51,328 bases of DNA from Meiothermus luteus (GTDB taxonomy: Bacteria; Deinococcota; Deinococci; Deinococcales; Thermaceae). Below, piece after piece: positions 9,229 through 18,055 of the stretch. Position 1 is the first letter of the stretch. Every line of letters begins with the position of its first letter. A program made the position numbers and the translations under genes. The notes beneath the pieces are model-generated. The model did no database searches, had not been told where the DNA came from, and was given only the letters and a program-made list of their open reading frames with translations. The stretch lies in contig NZ_QWKZ01000002.1 in the NCBI RefSeq assembly GCF_003574085.1, positions 1 through 51,328 of the forward strand. The letters run 5' to 3'.

Positions 9229-9684
9229 CTACCGGAGCTCCACCACAAAACCCACGGTAAAGCGCTGAAAACTCTCCGAACCCACCACCTGGCTGAACTC
9301 CAGGTAGGGCCGGTACCCCCGCTCCGGGAACTGCAGGCCCAGTGAAAAAACGGCGTACCAACGCTCGCCAAAGCGCAGCCGCAGCTCGTTTTGGGCGGTG
9401 TAACCGGTAATGCCCAGAGCCAACCCGGCCGCCAGGTAGGGCCGCAGCAACAGGTAAAGTGGTGGGGAGTAGACCGCCTCCGCACTCAGGTAAAGCCCGC
9501 CAGGGGAGCCCAGCACCAGCTGGGAGCGGTAGTCTACCGGGAAGCCATCCAGATACATCCCCAGATGCCCCATGAAATTCCCATTGGGCCCGTTGCGCAC
9601 CGAGAAGCCAAGGTCGGCCCCGCCGGCCCTACCCGACCCCCAGAACAGCAGGCCCACCAAGAAGGCCAACAGAAACCGCCGCAT
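9229..9684 (-). CDS. small exported beta-rich protein
   Basis: The 151-aa protein begins with a signal peptide ('MRRFLLAFLVGLLFWGSGRAGG'). It is followed by alternating hydrophobic/polar strands with many Tyr and Gly and a final aromatic-Val-Glu-Leu-Arg, the look of a small outer-membrane beta-barrel or periplasmic beta protein. No family is recognised. The ATG at 9684 is preferred over the one at 9690, because TAGGGT ends 6 nt before it and overlaps the position directly before 9690. The gene heads a two-gene unit with the AroE-like protein. Functional linkage between an exported barrel and a Rossmann-like cytoplasmic protein is unclear. Confidence 0.6.
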   Translation of the reverse strand: MRRFLLAFLVGLLFWGSGRAGGADLGFSVRNGPNGNFMGHLGMYLDGFPVDYRSQLVLGSPGGLYLSAEAVYSPPLYLLLRPYLAAGLALGITGYTAQNELRLRFGERWYAVFSLGLQFPERGYRPYLEFSQVVGSESFQRFTVGFVVELR

Positions 9685-9690
9685 GCCCAT

Positions 9691-9696
9691 ACCCTA
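9691..9696 (-). promoter_or_regulatory. -10 box of a predicted leaderless promoter (small exported protein)
   Basis: Minus-strand TAGGGT ends 6 nt before the ATG at 9684 and abuts the alternative ATG at 9690. Confidence 0.4.
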
Positions 9697-9729
9697 CCCA
9701 ACCCCAGGCCCTTTGGCAAGGAAAATCCC

Positions 9730-9758
9730 TTGCGCTGGGGCCTGGCCTTGGGAATACT
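9730..9758 (+). promoter_or_regulatory. possible promoter of the ATP-grasp/esterase pair
   Basis: TTGCGC (9730-9735), a 17-nt spacer and AATACT (9753-9758) precede a GGAGG ribosome binding site at about 9778-9782. Confidence 0.35.
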
Positions 9759-9788
9759 GGGGGCAAAGCGAAAGCCTGGAGGCATGAG

Positions 9789-10949
9789 ATGAATGTAGTC
9801 TTCCTGTCCCCCCACTTCCCCCCCAACTTCTGGCCGTTCTGCGTTCGCCTGCGGGAGGCCGGGCACAACGTGCTGGGCCTGGCCGACGCCGAGTACGACC
9901 ACTTGCGCCCGGAGCTGCGCCAAGCCCTTACCGAGTACTACAAGGTGGGGGACCTGCACCACTACGACGAGCTCCTGCGGGCCCTGGGCTACTTCACCCA
10001 CCGCTACGGCAAGCTAGACCGCCTGGACTCCCTCAACGAATACTGGCTGCAAACCGAGGCCAGGCTTCGCGAGGACTTTAACATCTTCGGCCTAAGGCCC
10101 GCCGAGATGGACCGCTTCAAGCGCAAATCGGTGATGAAGCAGTTCTTCCAAAAAGCCGGGCTACGGGTGGCCCGGGGCAGGGTCTGCAAGAGCGCCGCCG
10201 AGGTGCAGGACTTCATAGACGAGGTGGGCTACCCGGTGGTGGCTAAACCCGACATCGGGGTGGGCGCAGCCAAAACCTACAAGCTAACCAACGACGAGGA
10301 GCTGAAGCACTACATCGCCACCAAGCCCCCGGTAGACTACATCGTGGAGGAGTTCATCCCGGGTCGCATCGTTACCTACGACGGGCTTACCGACCTAAAG
10401 GGCCAGGTGGTGCTGGACAGCTCGCTGGAGTACTCCAAAGGCGTGATGGAGGCAGTCAATGAGGACAGCGACATCTACTACTACATGGTCCGGCAAATCC
10501 CCGAAGACCTGCGCGAGGCCGGCAAGAAGGTGGTGGAGACCTTCGGAATACGGGAGCGCTTCTTCCACTTTGAGTTCTTCCGCCTGGAGGACGGCTCACT
10601 GGTAGCGTTGGAGGTGAATGTGCGCCCACCCGGGGGGCTTACTGTGGACATGTTCAACTACGCCAACGACATGGACATCTTCCGGGAGTGGGCCAACCTG
10701 CTCACCTACGGCGAGGTAAGGGAAAAGCCCACCTACCCCTACTTCGCCACCTACGTCGGGCGCAAAGATCACATCCCCTATCGGCGCTCCCACGACCAGG
10801 TCCTGGCCGAGTTCGGACCCCTCATCGCTCACCACGAACCCATCAGCGGCATTTTTTCCGGGGCCATCGGCAACTACGGCTACATCTTGCGCCACCCTGA
10901 GCTGGATACCCTGCTGGCTGCCGCCCAGGCCATTCAGGAGCGGGCCTAG
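9789..10949 (+). CDS. ATP-grasp ligase-like protein
   Basis: The 386-aa cytoplasmic protein has the ATP-grasp order. It starts with an N-terminal Rossmann-like region ('MNVVFLSPHFPPNFWPF'). An ATP-binding lid follows with 'VGYPVVAKPDIGVGAAKTY' near 141-159 and 'YIVEEFIPGR' near 183. The metal-binding 'ALEVNVRPPGG' lies near 272. Such enzymes join a carboxylate, through an acyl phosphate, to an amine or thiol. The substrate is unknown. The esterase gene begins 2 nt after its stop, so the two are co-translated. ATP-grasp and this esterase type occur together in other bacteria to my recollection, which suggests a short ligation/hydrolysis pathway. Start: a GGAGG motif precedes the ATG. Confidence 0.8.
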   Translation: MNVVFLSPHFPPNFWPFCVRLREAGHNVLGLADAEYDHLRPELRQALTEYYKVGDLHHYDELLRALGYFTHRYGKLDRLDSLNEYWLQTEARLREDFNIFGLRPAEMDRFKRKSVMKQFFQKAGLRVARGRVCKSAAEVQDFIDEVGYPVVAKPDIGVGAAKTYKLTNDEELKHYIATKPPVDYIVEEFIPGRIVTYDGLTDLKGQVVLDSSLEYSKGVMEAVNEDSDIYYYMVRQIPEDLREAGKKVVETFGIRERFFHFEFFRLEDGSLVALEVNVRPPGGLTVDMFNYANDMDIFREWANLLTYGEVREKPTYPYFATYVGRKDHIPYRRSHDQVLAEFGPLIAHHEPISGIFSGAIGNYGYILRHPELDTLLAAAQAIQERA

Positions 10950-10951
10950 CC

Positions 10952-11692
10952 ATGCACACCGAGTACCACAAGTGGTACAGCCCCCACCTGGGCCAGGAAA
11001 TGGAGCTCAAGGTGTACGGCCACTACGGCCAGCCCATCGTGGTCTTCCCAGCCCAGAACGGCCGCTGGTACGACTGGGAGGGGCATGGGGGAATGGTGGA
11101 GGCCTGCGGGTACCTGCTCGAGGCGGGCCGGATTAAGTTCATCTGCGTGGACGGGATTGACTGGCAGAGCTGGACCAACCAGAGCGTCCCCCCTTGGGAA
11201 CGGGCCCGCCGGCACAACGACTACGACGCCTACATCATGGGGGAGGTGGTGCCCTTTGTGCAGAAGAACACCGGCCTGCCCACCATGTGGCTCACCGGGT
11301 GCAGCATGGGGGCTTTTCACGCCGCTAACTTCTTCTTTAAGCATCCCGAAGCCTTTGACGGGGTAATCGCCCTCTCGGGGCTCTACCAGGTGCGGGGCTT
11401 CGTGGGGGACGAAGGGGGAATGGACGCTTACTTCAACTCGCCCCTTTGGTACCTGGCCAACATGCACGACGAGGCCCTATTGGAGCGCTACCGCCATGGG
11501 AAAAAAATCGTCTTTGTGGTCGGGCAGGGCCGCTGGGAGGAGGAGTGCATCGCCGATACGCGGGCCATGGAGCGGGTGTTGGCCGAAAAGCGCATCCCCG
11601 CTTTGGTGGAGTACTGGGGCCACGACGTGGACCACGACTGGCCTTGGTGGCGTAGGATGCTGCCCTACTACCTCGAGCGCCTGGGGGTCTGA
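10952..11692 (+). CDS. alpha/beta-hydrolase esterase family protein (COG4947-like)
   Basis: The 246-aa protein lacks a signal peptide. It has a strand-rich N-terminus with 'GQPIVVFPAQNGRWYDWEG' and a nucleophile elbow 'TGCSMGAFHA' (Ser near 118). A likely catalytic His lies in 'YWGHDVDHDWPWW' near the C-terminus. This matches a cytoplasmic esterase/D-type fold in which the oxyanion region is aromatic-rich. The substrate is not known. Its start lies 2 nt after the ATP-grasp stop. The two products likely act on the same metabolite, one forming and the other cleaving or trimming an ester or amide. The 3' end is 4 nt from the end of the convergent mrpG. Confidence 0.8.
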   Translation: MHTEYHKWYSPHLGQEMELKVYGHYGQPIVVFPAQNGRWYDWEGHGGMVEACGYLLEAGRIKFICVDGIDWQSWTNQSVPPWERARRHNDYDAYIMGEVVPFVQKNTGLPTMWLTGCSMGAFHAANFFFKHPEAFDGVIALSGLYQVRGFVGDEGGMDAYFNSPLWYLANMHDEALLERYRHGKKIVFVVGQGRWEEECIADTRAMERVLAEKRIPALVEYWGHDVDHDWPWWRRMLPYYLERLGV

Positions 11693-11696
11693 AGCC

Positions 11697-12077
11697 TCAC
11701 TCCGAAGGGTCGGACGCAGGGGGCTTGACCTCCACCGACTCGAGCTTGTGGTTTTTTTGGTAGTGCCCGGCCAGCTCATCTATATAGGTATCCTCACAGG
11801 GCTTGACCCCCGACAGGTAGGCGGCCCGGCCTAGGGCATGGGCCGCCACGGGCGCAGTCAGAACGATAAAGGCCAGCGTGGCCAAGGCCCGCGCGGCCAC
11901 CGAGAGCTCCCAGTAGAAAACCGCCACCGCTACCAGAATGAGGCCCACCCCTAAGGTGGCGGCCTTGGAGGTAGCGTGCATCCGGTTGTAGAGGTCGGGC
12001 ATCCGCACCACCCCTACAGCGGCGATGAAGAGGAAAAAGATACCGCCCAGGACCAGGGCATAAACCAGCGTCAGCAT
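11697..12077 (-). CDS. mrpG: Na+/H+ antiporter subunit G
   Basis: The 126-aa membrane protein has three helices. The MrpG signature 'GVVRMPDLYNRMHATSKAATLGVGLIL' is split over residues 22-50, followed by an MrpG-like 'FIVLTAPVAAHALGRAAY'. It is the last gene of the seven-gene operon, 30 nt after mrpF. MrpG is required for assembly of the hetero-oligomeric antiporter and sits near MrpE/F. The C-terminal tail is charged (about 35 residues), as in other family members. Confidence 0.92.
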   Translation of the reverse strand: MLTLVYALVLGGIFFLFIAAVGVVRMPDLYNRMHATSKAATLGVGLILVAVAVFYWELSVAARALATLAFIVLTAPVAAHALGRAAYLSGVKPCEDTYIDELAGHYQKNHKLESVEVKPPASDPSE

Positions 12078-12107
12078 CAGGGCTTCCTCCTTGGGTGGGG
12101 TTTCTGC

Positions 12108-12374
12108 TCAGTCCTCCTTGTGGCCGCGGTACTCAATGTAGCGGGCCAACCCCAGGGTCGCCAGAAAAGCGAAGAGGGCCAGGGCCGTAGCCACGTCAAG
12201 GAAGGCGGTCTGGCCGCTTACCAAAGCGTACAAAGCGGCCAGGGCCACCGAGACCGTGGTGATGAGGTCAAGCCCCACCACCCGGTCGGGGAGGGTGGGG
12301 CCCCAGACAAGCCGGTAAACAGCAAAGGGCAAGGTGAGCAGGAGGGCGATAAGCGCCCCTTCCAGAAAACTCAT
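12108..12374 (-). CDS. mrpF: Na+/H+ antiporter subunit F
   Basis: The 88-aa protein starts 'MSFLEGALIALLL' and has three helices with the MrpF block 'RLVWGPTLPDRVVGLDLI' near 21-38. The frame is open far upstream, but the ATG at 12374 overlaps the mrpE stop in an ATGA arrangement and gives the normal family length. Subunit F is part of the membrane core beside MrpG. Confidence 0.92.
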   Translation of the reverse strand: MSFLEGALIALLLTLPFAVYRLVWGPTLPDRVVGLDLITTVSVALAALYALVSGQTAFLDVATALALFAFLATLGLARYIEYRGHKED

Positions 12375-12850
12375 CGGGTCACCTCCAACACCGCCTTTTC
12401 CAGGCTGTGGTGAATGGAGCTCATAACCGCCTTGGGGTCGTCCATGAACATCCCGTGGACGTAGAGCACCCTGCGGTCGGTGGAGACATCCAGGCTCAGG
12501 GTGCCTGGGGTCAGGGTGATCAGGTTGGCCAGCAGGGTGATCTCGAGGTCGCTCCGGGCTTCCAGCGGATAGGCCAAAATCCCCGGCCTGATGCGCACCC
12601 GAGGCGAGAGCACCGCCCGGGCCACCTGTAGGCTGGAGAGGAGAATCTCCCAAAACATCAGGGCCACAAAGCGGGGAAGCTTCCACGCCAGGGTGAAGTA
12701 GCGCCTCGAGGTGGGGTCAAAGAGGGAGCGGGCCAGCAAAAGCAGCAAAAAGCTGATGAAGAACCCCACCAGGAAGTTGGCCAGGGTAAAGCTCTCGGTC
12801 ACCAGCATCCAAAAGATGGTGAGGAGGACGTTGTGGGAAAAAGCCCTCAT
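12371..12850 (-). CDS. mrpE: Na+/H+ antiporter subunit E
   Basis: The 159-aa protein has two N-terminal hydrophobic helices and a soluble C-terminal half with the MrpE motif 'LLANLITLTPGTLSLDV' near 108-124 and 'VLYVHGM' after it. The ATG at 12850 overlaps the mrpD stop by 4 nt, which fixes the start despite a longer open frame. Family length is about 160 aa. Confidence 0.93.
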   Translation of the reverse strand: MRAFSHNVLLTIFWMLVTESFTLANFLVGFFISFLLLLLARSLFDPTSRRYFTLAWKLPRFVALMFWEILLSSLQVARAVLSPRVRIRPGILAYPLEARSDLEITLLANLITLTPGTLSLDVSTDRRVLYVHGMFMDDPKAVMSSIHHSLEKAVLEVTR

Positions 12851-14322
12851 CGGCTCACCCCCAGCACAGCCTGGATGTAAGGGGTGGGCTCGAGCAGCTC
12901 CCGAGCAGCCTGCTGTGAGAGGGCCATCAGGGGCTCGGCCCAAAGCCCAATACCCAGGGTCAAGACCGCGAGCAGAACCACCGGAAAGACCAGCCTTTCC
13001 CAGCCCCCCGGGACGGCCCTTTCCTCAGGGGGGGTCTTCCAGAAAACCTCAGCGAAGACCATCCCCATGGAAAGAAGGGTCAGCAGGCCTACCAAGAGCG
13101 CCACCCCCACAATCGCATAGGCCCCGGCCTCCAGCCCCGCGGCGGCCAGGGTGAACTTGGCCCAAAACCCTGAAAAGGGCGGCAGGCCGGCCAAGGAGAA
13201 GGCCGGGAGCAGGAAGAGCAGGGCCAACCCGGGGTGGCTGCGGTAAAGGCCGCCCATCCTCACCAGCACCGAGGTGCCCTGCAGGTGGTAAAGCAGCCCT
13301 GCCAGCAGGAAAAGGGCCGAGATGACCAACATGTGGTTGAGGGCGTAGAAAACCGAACCGGCCAGGGCCAGCGGGGTCAGGAGGCCCAGCCCCATAAGCA
13401 TATAGCCGATGTGGCTCACGAGCTGAAAGGACAAGAGGCGGCGGAGCTCCCCCTGGGCCAGGGCCAAAAAGGCCCCCAGAAGGAGGGTCAACCCAGCCAC
13501 CCAAAGGATCACCCCATGGCTGAAGGCCGGGTCTTGGGCAAAAAGCAGGGTAAAAACCCGCAGCAAGGCATAGACCCCTACCTTGGTCAAGAGCCCAGCG
13601 AAAAGGGCCGATATGGTGACCGGGGGAGCCGGATAGGAGGCGGGCAGCCAGAAGAAGAAGGGAAAGACCGCCGCCTTAAGTCCAAAGGCCACCAAAAAGA
13701 GCATGGCCAAGGCGTTTTGGAAGCCCGAGGGCAGTCCAGCCACCCGGGTGGCCAGGTCGGCCAGGTTCAAAGCCCCGGTAGAGCCGTACAAAAGCCCCAC
13801 CGCCACCAGGAAGAGGACCGAGGAGAAAAGGGAGACGGCAAAATACTTAACCCCCCCAGCGAGCTGGGCCTTACCACTGCCCAACACCATCAGCACGAAG
13901 GAAGAGAGCAGGAGCACCTCAAACCAGACGTACATGTTGAAGATGTCGCCGGTGAGAAAGGCTCCGTTCACCCCGAAAAGCAGGAAATGGCTGAGGGGGT
14001 AGTAGCCCAGCCGCTCCCGGGGAAGGTCGGGCTCGGCCAGGGCAAAAAGCGCCACCGCCACCGCCACTACCCCGCCAGCCACAACCATCAGCGCCGAGAG
14101 GTGGTCGGCTACGAAGGTGATGCCAAAGGGGGCCGGCCAGTTCCCGATTTGCACCGCCTGGATGCCCCGCCGGTGCACCTCGAGGAGAAGGGCCAAGGCT
14201 GAGACCAGTAAAGCCAGGGCCCCCAGCAAGCCCAAAACGCGCTGGACCTTAGGCCGGGCCACCACCAAACAGAGCACAGCCGTGGTGAGGGGTACCAAAA
14301 GGGGCAGCACCAAGGGGCTCAT
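12847..14322 (-). CDS. mrpD: Na+/H+ antiporter subunit D
   Basis: The 491-aa polytopic protein is homologous to the proton-pumping subunits NuoN/NuoM of complex I, with about 14 helices. Family blocks visible are 'YFAVSLFSSVLFLVAVGLLYG', split around residues 156-176, 'WLPASYPAPPVTISALFAGLLTKVG' at about 225-249, and 'LAGLPPFSGFWAKF' near 378. These carry the Lys and Glu residues used for proton transfer. It acts with MrpA to exchange cytoplasmic Na+ for external H+ (or the reverse stoichiometry). Start and stop overlap the neighbouring genes by 4 nt. Confidence 0.95.
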   Translation of the reverse strand: MSPLVLPLLVPLTTAVLCLVVARPKVQRVLGLLGALALLVSALALLLEVHRRGIQAVQIGNWPAPFGITFVADHLSALMVVAGGVVAVAVALFALAEPDLPRERLGYYPLSHFLLFGVNGAFLTGDIFNMYVWFEVLLLSSFVLMVLGSGKAQLAGGVKYFAVSLFSSVLFLVAVGLLYGSTGALNLADLATRVAGLPSGFQNALAMLFLVAFGLKAAVFPFFFWLPASYPAPPVTISALFAGLLTKVGVYALLRVFTLLFAQDPAFSHGVILWVAGLTLLLGAFLALAQGELRRLLSFQLVSHIGYMLMGLGLLTPLALAGSVFYALNHMLVISALFLLAGLLYHLQGTSVLVRMGGLYRSHPGLALLFLLPAFSLAGLPPFSGFWAKFTLAAAGLEAGAYAIVGVALLVGLLTLLSMGMVFAEVFWKTPPEERAVPGGWERLVFPVVLLAVLTLGIGLWAEPLMALSQQAARELLEPTPYIQAVLGVSR

Positions 14323-14732
14323 ACCGGTATGCGCTCCTTCTCGGGCGTAGGAGCCCGAACTTGGTCCACCGGGGAAGGAGCAGGGGCCGGCTCAAACACC
14401 TCGGGCATGGCCTCGGCGTTGAGCGTGCCCAGGGCCTGCTCGGCTTTGTAGAAAAGCACGATACCAAAAGCGGCCAGGCCAAAGCCGATTACGATGGCCG
14501 TAAGAATTAGCGCCTGTGGCAGTGGGTTGGCGATGGTCTCCAGCAGACTGCCATCCCGCTGCACAAGGGGAGGGGACTGGCTTCCCAAGCGGCCTGCAGT
14601 GAAGATGAGCAGGTTTGCGGCGTTGCCCAGCACCAGAAAGCCAATCAAAAACTGAATCAGGTGAGGCCTGAGCATCAGGTAAACCCCCACCGCCGCCAGC
14701 CCCCCCACTAGGAAAGCGATCAGGACCTCCAT
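14319..14732 (-). CDS. mrpC: Na+/H+ antiporter subunit C
   Basis: The 137-aa NuoK-like protein has three helices. It has 'GVYLMLRPHLIQFLIGFLVLGNAANLLIF' split over residues 16-44, with the family's polar residues in helix 2, and 'DPLPQALILTAIVIGFG' as 'NPLPQALILTAIVIGFG' near 88. The tail beyond residue 105 is soluble and Pro/Glu-rich, somewhat longer than in Bacillus. It shares one base with mrpB and overlaps mrpD by 4 nt. Confidence 0.94.
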   Translation of the reverse strand: MEVLIAFLVGGLAAVGVYLMLRPHLIQFLIGFLVLGNAANLLIFTAGRLGSQSPPLVQRDGSLLETIANPLPQALILTAIVIGFGLAAFGIVLFYKAEQALGTLNAEAMPEVFEPAPAPSPVDQVRAPTPEKERIPV

Positions 14733-15157
14733 CAGCCCTCCTCCGACCTGTGGGCCTTGGCGGACTCCTCGAGCCCAAAAATAGCCGACAACAACGCCCC
14801 AAACACGGTCAAGTAAACCCCGATGTCAAAGATGACCGGGGTGCCCACCTTGACCCCCAGCAGGCTGAACCAGACCCCGGTCATGAGCGGTTTACCCAGG
14901 AGAAAGGCCACCAGCGCGCTCAGGAGGGCCACTAGAAGACCCCACCCCACCAGCCGCAGAGGGTGCAGGGGCAGCAGCCTGCGGGCCGCCGAAAGCCCGT
15001 GGGCCAGGGCATAAAGGGCATAGGCCCCCACCGCCACCAGCGCCCCGATAAAGCCCCCCCCCGGCTCGTTGTGGCCTCGGAACAACAGGAAGACCGAGAG
15101 TAGGAGCAAAAGGGTGAAGAGGAAGCTCGAGGTCGTCCTTAGAATCAGCGTGTTCAA
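14732..15157 (-). CDS. mrpB: Na+/H+ antiporter subunit B
   Basis: The 141-aa protein has four helices and the MrpB signature '[25 protein letters not shown]', split around residues 28-52. A typical '[17 protein letters not shown]' lies near 107-123. It overlaps mrpA by 4 nt. It forms part of the membrane arm of the Mrp complex. Confidence 0.94.
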   Translation of the reverse strand: MNTLILRTTSSFLFTLLLLLSVFLLFRGHNEPGGGFIGALVAVGAYALYALAHGLSAARRLLPLHPLRLVGWGLLVALLSALVAFLLGKPLMTGVWFSLLGVKVGTPVIFDIGVYLTVFGALLSAIFGLEESAKAHRSEEG

Positions 15158-17430
15158 GGCTTTTCCTCCCTTCTAAGACGCTGCAAAAGGGCATAAACCC
15201 CTAACCCAGCCAGCCCCACCACGGTAATCTCCCCAAAGGTATCAAGGCCACGGAAGTCCACCAGGATGACGTTCACGATGTTGCGCCCGAAGCCTTCAGG
15301 CAGGCTCTTCTCGGCAAAGAATTGGGAAAGGTGGGGGCTCATGGGCTGGGCCAGCATGGAAAGCATCAGCAGGGTCAAAACCCCCCCAAAGCCCAGCGCC
15401 ACCAGCTTGTCCAAGAAACGCCCTCTGGGCACTGCCCCGATGCGGCGAATCTGCAACAGCACCAGCGCAATCAGCACGGCGGTCAGGGTCTCTACCAAAA
15501 ACTGGGTGATGGCCAGGTCGGGAGCGTTCTGCAGCAGGAAAATAATCGCCACGCCGGCCCCCACGATGCCCACCACCACCACCATCGCCAGGTGGGCCCG
15601 CAGCCGGAGTGCGGCCAGCGCAGCAAGCAGCATGAGGACCAGCAAAACGGCCTGGCCAGGGTGCGGTCCTAAGGGGAGTTGGGGCCAGAAAAGCCCGTTG
15701 CCACGTAGCAAGGCCAGGCCCACCAGGACCACCAGCCCCGAAAACGTCCAAACCAGGTAGGCTCTGAGGGAGCCACTTTGCAGGAGCCGCTCGAGCCCGC
15801 TTGAAAACCGCATCAGCCCCCGCATGAGGCCCACATAGGCGCTCTCCGGTCCAGGGACCGGCTCCCGGGCCATCCAGTCCTGTAGGCGCGGGTACAGGAA
15901 ATAAAGCCCCACGCCCAGGAACACCGTAAGCAAGCTCAACAGCAGTGGCAGGTTGAGGCCGTGCCAGAGCTTCAGGTGGTATTCAACCGGATGGCCCTTC
16001 ACCGCGCTGGCCACAGCATCGGCCAGGGGGTTGTAAAGCCCCGGAAACAACCCCACCAAGAGGCCTAGCCCCGCCAGCACCACCGGCCCCAGCCAGAGGC
16101 TCGGGGGCCCCTCGTGCACCCCCTCGGGGGGCCGGCCTCGGAAAAAGGGCACTGTGAGGATGAGGGCCAGGGTAGCCCCCACCGCAAAACCCAGCACCGC
16201 CAGCCCAATCATCCAGGGCCGAGCCGCCTCCAAAGCGGCGCTGTAGAGCACCTCCTTGCCCAAAAAGCCCAGCACCGGCGGCAGCCCGGCCAGCGACAGG
16301 GCCGCCAGCACCACCGCCACCCCCGTAATGGGCATGGCTCGAAAGAGGCCCGAGAGCTGACCGATGTTACGGGTTCCGGCCTCGTGGTCCACTGCCCCCG
16401 CCGCCATGAAAAGCCCCCCCTTGTAGAGCGAGTGGGCCAGCAGGAAGGTGGCAAACCCCACCGCCCCGTAGTAGCTGGTAAGGGGCACCATCCCAATCGC
16501 AAAGACCAGGGCCCCCAGCGCGGCCACCGTGGAGTAGGCCAAAAGCCGCTTGAGGTCGGTGTGGCGGAAGGTCAGGGTGGCCCCGGTGAGCAGGGTGGCC
16601 AGTCCAAAGGCCATCAGGGTGCTGTTCCAGACCTCGGTGCCGCCCAGGGCGGGCTGGAGCCGGGCCAGTAGATACACCCCCGCCTTGACCATGGTGGCCG
16701 AGTGCAGGTAGGCCGAGACCGGGGTGGGGGCCTCCATGGCGTTGGGGAGCCAGAAGTGGAAGGGGAACTGGGCCGACTTGGTAAAAGCCCCTAGAAGCAC
16801 CAGCACCAGCGCCCCCAGGTACCACGGATGCGCCCGCAGCACCTCGCCCTTGGCGAGCAGCTCGGAAATCTCCCACGAACCCCCCATCCCCGCCAGCAGG
16901 ATGAGCCCCGCCAGCAGGGCCAGCCCACCCCCCGCGGTGACGATGAGGGCCTGGGTGGCCGCTCGGCGCGAGCGGAACTCGGTGTGGTTGAACCCGATCA
17001 GCAGATAGGAGGTGAGGCTGGTGAGCTCCCACATCACAAACAGCGTCACGATGTTGTCGGCCAGCACCAGCCCCAGCATGGAGGCCATGAAGAGCAGGAT
17101 GACCAGGTAGAAGCGCCCCAGGTCGGGGTGGCCCTTCAGGTAGCCGCCGGAGTAGATCACAATGAAGGTGCCGATGCCCGTGATGAGCAGGGCAAACAGG
17201 AGCGAAAGCCCGTCCAGGTAAAAGGACAGGCTCACCCCAAGGCTGGGCACCCAGGGAACCCCGTGGCGCAGGGTCTGACCGGCGAGCACCGCGGGCAGAA
17301 AGCTGGCGAAGTACAGGGTGAGGCCCAAGGGCAAAAGGGCCAACCCCCAGCCCGCCCAGTTCCCCAGGCCTCGGTAGACCCAGGGAGCGCCCAAAGCTCC
17401 AGCGAAAGCAACCAACACAGCAGCGACCAT
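15154..17430 (-). CDS. mrpA: Na+/H+ antiporter subunit A
   Basis: The 758-aa protein is the largest Mrp subunit, related to NuoL. It has about 14 antiporter-fold helices in the first 500 residues, with blocks '[14 protein letters not shown]' near 131, '[30 protein letters not shown]', split near 225-254, and '[13 protein letters not shown]' near 396. A C-terminal domain of about 200 residues ends with '[17 protein letters not shown]', the Mrp-specific MrpB-like extension. The ATG at 17430 has GGAG 7 nt upstream. A TTG at 17436 is possible but lacks a site. It is the first gene of mrpABCDEFG. Confidence 0.95.
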   Translation of the reverse strand: MVAAVLVAFAGALGAPWVYRGLGNWAGWGLALLPLGLTLYFASFLPAVLAGQTLRHGVPWVPSLGVSLSFYLDGLSLLFALLITGIGTFIVIYSGGYLKGHPDLGRFYLVILLFMASMLGLVLADNIVTLFVMWELTSLTSYLLIGFNHTEFRSRRAATQALIVTAGGGLALLAGLILLAGMGGSWEISELLAKGEVLRAHPWYLGALVLVLLGAFTKSAQFPFHFWLPNAMEAPTPVSAYLHSATMVKAGVYLLARLQPALGGTEVWNSTLMAFGLATLLTGATLTFRHTDLKRLLAYSTVAALGALVFAIGMVPLTSYYGAVGFATFLLAHSLYKGGLFMAAGAVDHEAGTRNIGQLSGLFRAMPITGVAVVLAALSLAGLPPVLGFLGKEVLYSAALEAARPWMIGLAVLGFAVGATLALILTVPFFRGRPPEGVHEGPPSLWLGPVVLAGLGLLVGLFPGLYNPLADAVASAVKGHPVEYHLKLWHGLNLPLLLSLLTVFLGVGLYFLYPRLQDWMAREPVPGPESAYVGLMRGLMRFSSGLERLLQSGSLRAYLVWTFSGLVVLVGLALLRGNGLFWPQLPLGPHPGQAVLLVLMLLAALAALRLRAHLAMVVVVGIVGAGVAIIFLLQNAPDLAITQFLVETLTAVLIALVLLQIRRIGAVPRGRFLDKLVALGFGGVLTLLMLSMLAQPMSPHLSQFFAEKSLPEGFGRNIVNVILVDFRGLDTFGEITVVGLAGLGVYALLQRLRREEKP

Positions 17431-17457
17431 ACACAAGCTCCGGAAAAAGCCTTACAC

Positions 17458-17487
17458 AAGATAACAAAGGGCGAAGGCCTTTGACAG
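17458..17487 (-). promoter_or_regulatory. predicted promoter of the mrp operon
   Basis: On the minus strand CTGTCA (plus 17482-17487), an 18-nt spacer and TATCTT (plus 17458-17463) precede a leader of about 20-25 nt with a GGAG ribosome binding site. Confidence 0.4.
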
Positions 17488-17600
17488 CCTCCACCTAAAA
17501 ACGCCGCTCGAGAGCAGCCCAGTTATTCTGGGAAATTGTATTGCAAAGCCTAGACTTCACTGCAACATTGAGAACCAGACCTTTTGGGTATCCTAAGGAC

Positions 17601-18044
17601 ATGTACGAGCTCCTGCTCACCTTTCACAACCTGGCCCGCTGGCTGGTCCTGCTGGCCGCGGCCTACCTGCTCTACCGGGCTTGGACGGGTCTGCGCCGCC
17701 GCAGCTACACCCCTGCCGACCGCCGCGCAGGGCTGGCCTACACTGCCTTAATGGACCTTCAACTCCTGGTAGGGGCTTTGCTGATGGTCTTTAGCCCCTT
17801 TATGGCCAGCCTCTACGCGGACCCAAGCGCAGCGATGAAGGCCAGCCCAAGCCGATTCTTTCTGGCCGAGCACTGGGTGCTGATGCTCCTGGCGGTGGTG
17901 CTGGTCCACTTGGGCAGCGCGCGGGTGAGGAAGGCCAGCAGCGATGAGCTCAAGCAGCGCCAGGCCCTCCTGTGGTACGGCCTAAGCCTGGCCCTGGTGC
18001 TCCTGGCAATCCCCTGGTGGCGCCCGCTCCTAAGGCTGGGCTGA
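17601..18044 (+). CDS. small four-helix membrane protein, unknown function
   Basis: The 147-aa protein has four predicted membrane helices (about 5-25, 48-68, 88-108, 122-140). The first carries 'FHNLARWLVLLAAAYLLYRA'. Conserved-looking His residues (His9 and the His of 'LAEHWVLML', and 'VLVHLGSARV') sit near helix ends. That pattern recalls diheme or copper membrane proteins such as cytochrome b561 relatives, but assignment is not secure. An AAGGA ribosome binding site lies 4 nt before the ATG at 17601. A longer frame from 17541 would have a polar N-terminus and no site. It is divergent from the mrp operon, with which it could share control. Confidence 0.6.
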   Translation: MYELLLTFHNLARWLVLLAAAYLLYRAWTGLRRRSYTPADRRAGLAYTALMDLQLLVGALLMVFSPFMASLYADPSAAMKASPSRFFLAEHWVLMLLAVVLVHLGSARVRKASSDELKQRQALLWYGLSLALVLLAIPWWRPLLRLG

Positions 18045-18055
18045 TGGGGCCTCCT

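Noticed and set aside
12371-12943. Longer mrpE and mrpF starts from upstream in-frame codons
   Set aside because: The ATGA overlaps with the preceding genes and normal family lengths fix the starts at 12850 and 12374.
13234-14202. 322-aa plus-strand open frame opposite mrpD
   Set aside because: Low-complexity, His/Gln-rich translation typical of the complement of a GC-rich membrane gene.
16367-17494. 375-aa minus-strand frame overlapping mrpA in another frame
   Set aside because: Arg/Gly/Pro-rich translation of the wrong frame; mrpA itself is complete in the main frame.
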